From Verrucomicrobiales bacterium (GTDB taxonomy: Bacteria > Verrucomicrobiota > Verrucomicrobiia > Verrucomicrobiales > DEV007), in contig JAKMGR010000417.1 of the NCBI GenBank assembly GCA_022424805.1, forward strand, positions 1 through 7,685: a DNA stretch of 7,685 nucleotides. Direction: 5' to 3'. Numbering within the stretch: position 1 is the first letter of the stretch; each line of letters starts with the position of its first letter. The notes under the pieces were generated by a model. It was not told the DNA's origin. It ran no database searches and saw only the letters and a list, made by a program, of their open reading frames with translations. A program made the position numbers and the translations under genes. This document shows, one piece after another, positions 6,166 to 7,685 of the stretch.

Positions 6166-7685
6166 ATGTCGAACCGAACCTTCCAGACCGACACCTCAAA
6201 TGTCGGGCAGCCGAGTGTCGGGCATTCCAGCCCGCTCTGCCTTCACGGCCAGCAGCTGACAATAGATGAGGTGTATTCGGTCGCTGTTGCGAACCGATCG
6301 GTTTCGATCACCGATGATCCGAAAGTTCTTGAAGAAATGAAGGCCTCTCAGGATCTGGTCCGCAAGGCGGTTGATTCAGGCCAACGAATTTACGGACTCA
6401 CAACAGGATTCGGCAGCATGGCGGATCTTCCGGTATGCGCTTCTGATGCGGAAGCGTCGCAGACCAACCTTCTTGAGTTTCTCGCCGCAGGCACCGGCAA
6501 GCCGATTGCAGAAATCCACGTTCGCTCTGCCATGGTATTGCGCGCGAACATGCTTCTTCGCGGAGCTTCCGGCGTTCGCATGGAAATCGTGGAGCGACTG
6601 GTCCGATTTCTCAACGCCGGAGCAACACCCGTCGTAGGCGAACTTGGCTCAATCGGAGCGAGTGGCGATTTGATTCCTTTGGGAACAATCGCCCGCGCTA
6701 TCACCGGGCAAGCTGCTTCCTGCAAGGTGATGATGAATGGTCGAGAATATGATCGTGATGAAGTTCTCGATTTCCTTGGCTACAAACCGATTTCACTTCT
6801 TCCCAAAGAAGCTCTCGCAATCGTCAACGGCACTTCGTTTTCCGCAGCGATCGCGCTGAATCATCTTCACTCGGTGCGGAACTACCTCAGCATATCCATC
6901 GCCGCTCACGGGCTCATGATCCGCGCCCTGCTCGGTCACGAAGATCCGTTTGCCGAGTTTGTGCATCGCTGCAAACCCCATCCCGGCCAAGCCTGGTCGG
7001 CCCAGATCATGCGGCGCCTTCTCGCTCTGACAGATGTTCAGGCGACCGAGCTGGAGCGAGCACACCCACGGGAACATCTGCAGGATCGCTATTCTCTCCG
7101 TTGCTTCCCGCAATATATCGGACCGATCGTCGAGGGCATTCTTCGCATCGAGAAAACGCTCGAAACGGAAATGAACGCGATCACAGACAATCCGCTTATC
7201 GACACCGAGGCAGGTGAGTTTTTCCAGAGCGGAAATTTCCTCGGTCAATACGTCGGCATGGCAATGGACGAGCTGCGTCGTCACATCGGTCTTCTTGCCA
7301 AACATCTCGATGTCCAAATCGCCTTGCTCGTCTCTCCCGAGTTCAATCACGGACTGCCACCTTCCCTGATGGGGCACGGTGATTCTCCGGTGAACATGAA
7401 TCTCAAAGGGCTGCAAATCACTGGAAACTCGATCATGCCAATGCTGACTCACCTCGGCAATTCACTAGTCGATCATTTCCCAACACATGCAGAGCAGTAT
7501 AACCAAAATGTGAATGGCCTCAGTTGGGGATCAGCGAATCTGGCTTCGCAGTCAGTTGATCTTTTTGCCAACTACGCCGCTGTCGCTCTCATTTTTGCCG
7601 TTCAGGCAGTTGATCTCCGGGCTGGCAAGGCTCGTTCAAAATGTGATGGGGTGACTCTTCTGGGCTCAGAATTGCGCGCACTTTA
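6166..7685 (+). CDS. Aromatic amino acid ammonia-lyase (MIO family, PAL/TAL-like), 3' end cut by window
   Basis: This cytoplasmic homotetrameric-type enzyme uses a self-made MIO electrophile to remove ammonia from an aromatic amino acid, giving a cinnamic-type acid. 506 codons are present without a stop; members are usually 510-560 residues, so little is missing. Signatures: YGLTTGFG at 76-83 with catalytic Tyr76; the MIO triad Ala165-Ser166-Gly167 in GSIGASGDLIPLG; QDRYSLRC at 306-313; DNPL at 341-344; then a GNFLGQ segment; and EQYNQNVN at 443-450. Pocket residues argue against histidase: the selectivity pair is Phe105-Leu106 (histidase Ser-His, TAL His-Leu, PAL Phe-Leu), and Lys414 and Glu443 match the PAL-type Lys/Glu positions. 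A phenylalanine ammonia-lyase is favoured; tyrosine ammonia-lyase or a 2,3-aminomutase of the same fold stays possible. The ATG at 6166 is the only plausible start after the in-frame stop at 6121, though residues 1-23 precede the family's usual N-terminus and no Shine-Dalgarno is visible. In pigment clusters such enzymes supply the aromatic starter unit. Confidence 0.93.
   Translation, partial: MSNRTFQTDTSNVGQPSVGHSSPLCLHGQQLTIDEVYSVAVANRSVSITDDPKVLEEMKASQDLVRKAVDSGQRIYGLTTGFGSMADLPVCASDAEASQTNLLEFLAAGTGKPIAEIHVRSAMVLRANMLLRGASGVRMEIVERLVRFLNAGATPVVGELGSIGASGDLIPLGTIARAITGQAASCKVMMNGREYDRDEVLDFLGYKPISLLPKEALAIVNGTSFSAAIALNHLHSVRNYLSISIAAHGLMIRALLGHEDPFAEFVHRCKPHPGQAWSAQIMRRLLALTDVQATELERAHPREHLQDRYSLRCFPQYIGPIVEGILRIEKTLETEMNAITDNPLIDTEAGEFFQSGNFLGQYVGMAMDELRRHIGLLAKHLDVQIALLVSPEFNHGLPPSLMGHGDSPVNMNLKGLQITGNSIMPMLTHLGNSLVDHFPTHAEQYNQNVNGLSWGSANLASQSVDLFANYAAVALIFAVQAVDLRAGKARSKCDGVTLLGSELRAL

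Noticed and set aside
6166..7685. Histidine ammonia-lyase (hutH) identity
   Set aside because: The MIO core fits the whole superfamily, but Phe105-Leu106, Lys414, EQYNQNVN and NFLG in place of the histidase NFHG all point to an aromatic Phe/Tyr enzyme, and no hut genes are adjacent in the window.

Overview
The window reads as a compact, single-strand (+) piece of a bacterial secondary-metabolism and export locus. It holds four large genes: a flavin-dependent halogenase-like enzyme (18-1661), an RND-pump periplasmic adaptor (1698-2765), the matching RND inner-membrane transporter (2762-5986), and an MIO-type aromatic amino acid ammonia-lyase that runs off the right edge (6166-7685). The organism is Gram-negative or at least diderm, because an RND pump with a periplasmic adaptor only makes sense with an outer membrane. 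Moderate GC (judged by eye, not computed), frequent CGA arginine codons and mostly weak Shine-Dalgarno sites would fit a Verrucomicrobiota/Planctomycetota-type genome. That taxonomic guess is weak and is not proven by anything here.

Layout. The halogenase-like gene is followed after 36 bases by the adaptor gene. The adaptor stop codon overlaps the GTG start of the RND transporter gene (GTGA), with a strong AAGGAGG site just before it, so these three genes look like one operon with adaptor and pump translationally coupled. A 179-base AT-rich gap (5987-6165) follows. It holds a weak promoter candidate and a nested inverted repeat around the perfect 10-base palindrome TCACGCGTGA. The ammonia-lyase gene then begins and lacks only its last residues.

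How the genes may work together (inference). The ammonia-lyase would deaminate phenylalanine or tyrosine to a cinnamic-type acid; its pocket residues (Phe105-Leu106, Lys414, Glu443) look like a Phe/Tyr enzyme, closer to PAL than to TAL or histidase. The flavin enzyme could halogenate or oxidise an aromatic product. The pump would move a lipophilic product out of the inner membrane or periplasm. Ammonia-lyases and halogenase-like flavoproteins occur together in aryl-polyene, flexirubin and xanthomonadin-type pigment clusters, so such a cluster is the leading hypothesis, but no ketosynthase, acyl carrier protein or ligase is visible here. The most unusual details are the short helical hairpin of the adaptor, the non-AcrB proton-relay residues of the pump, the PAL-like selectivity pair in the lyase, and the structured gap before the lyase gene. 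No RNA genes, insertion sequences, CRISPR arrays or convincing terminators were seen.
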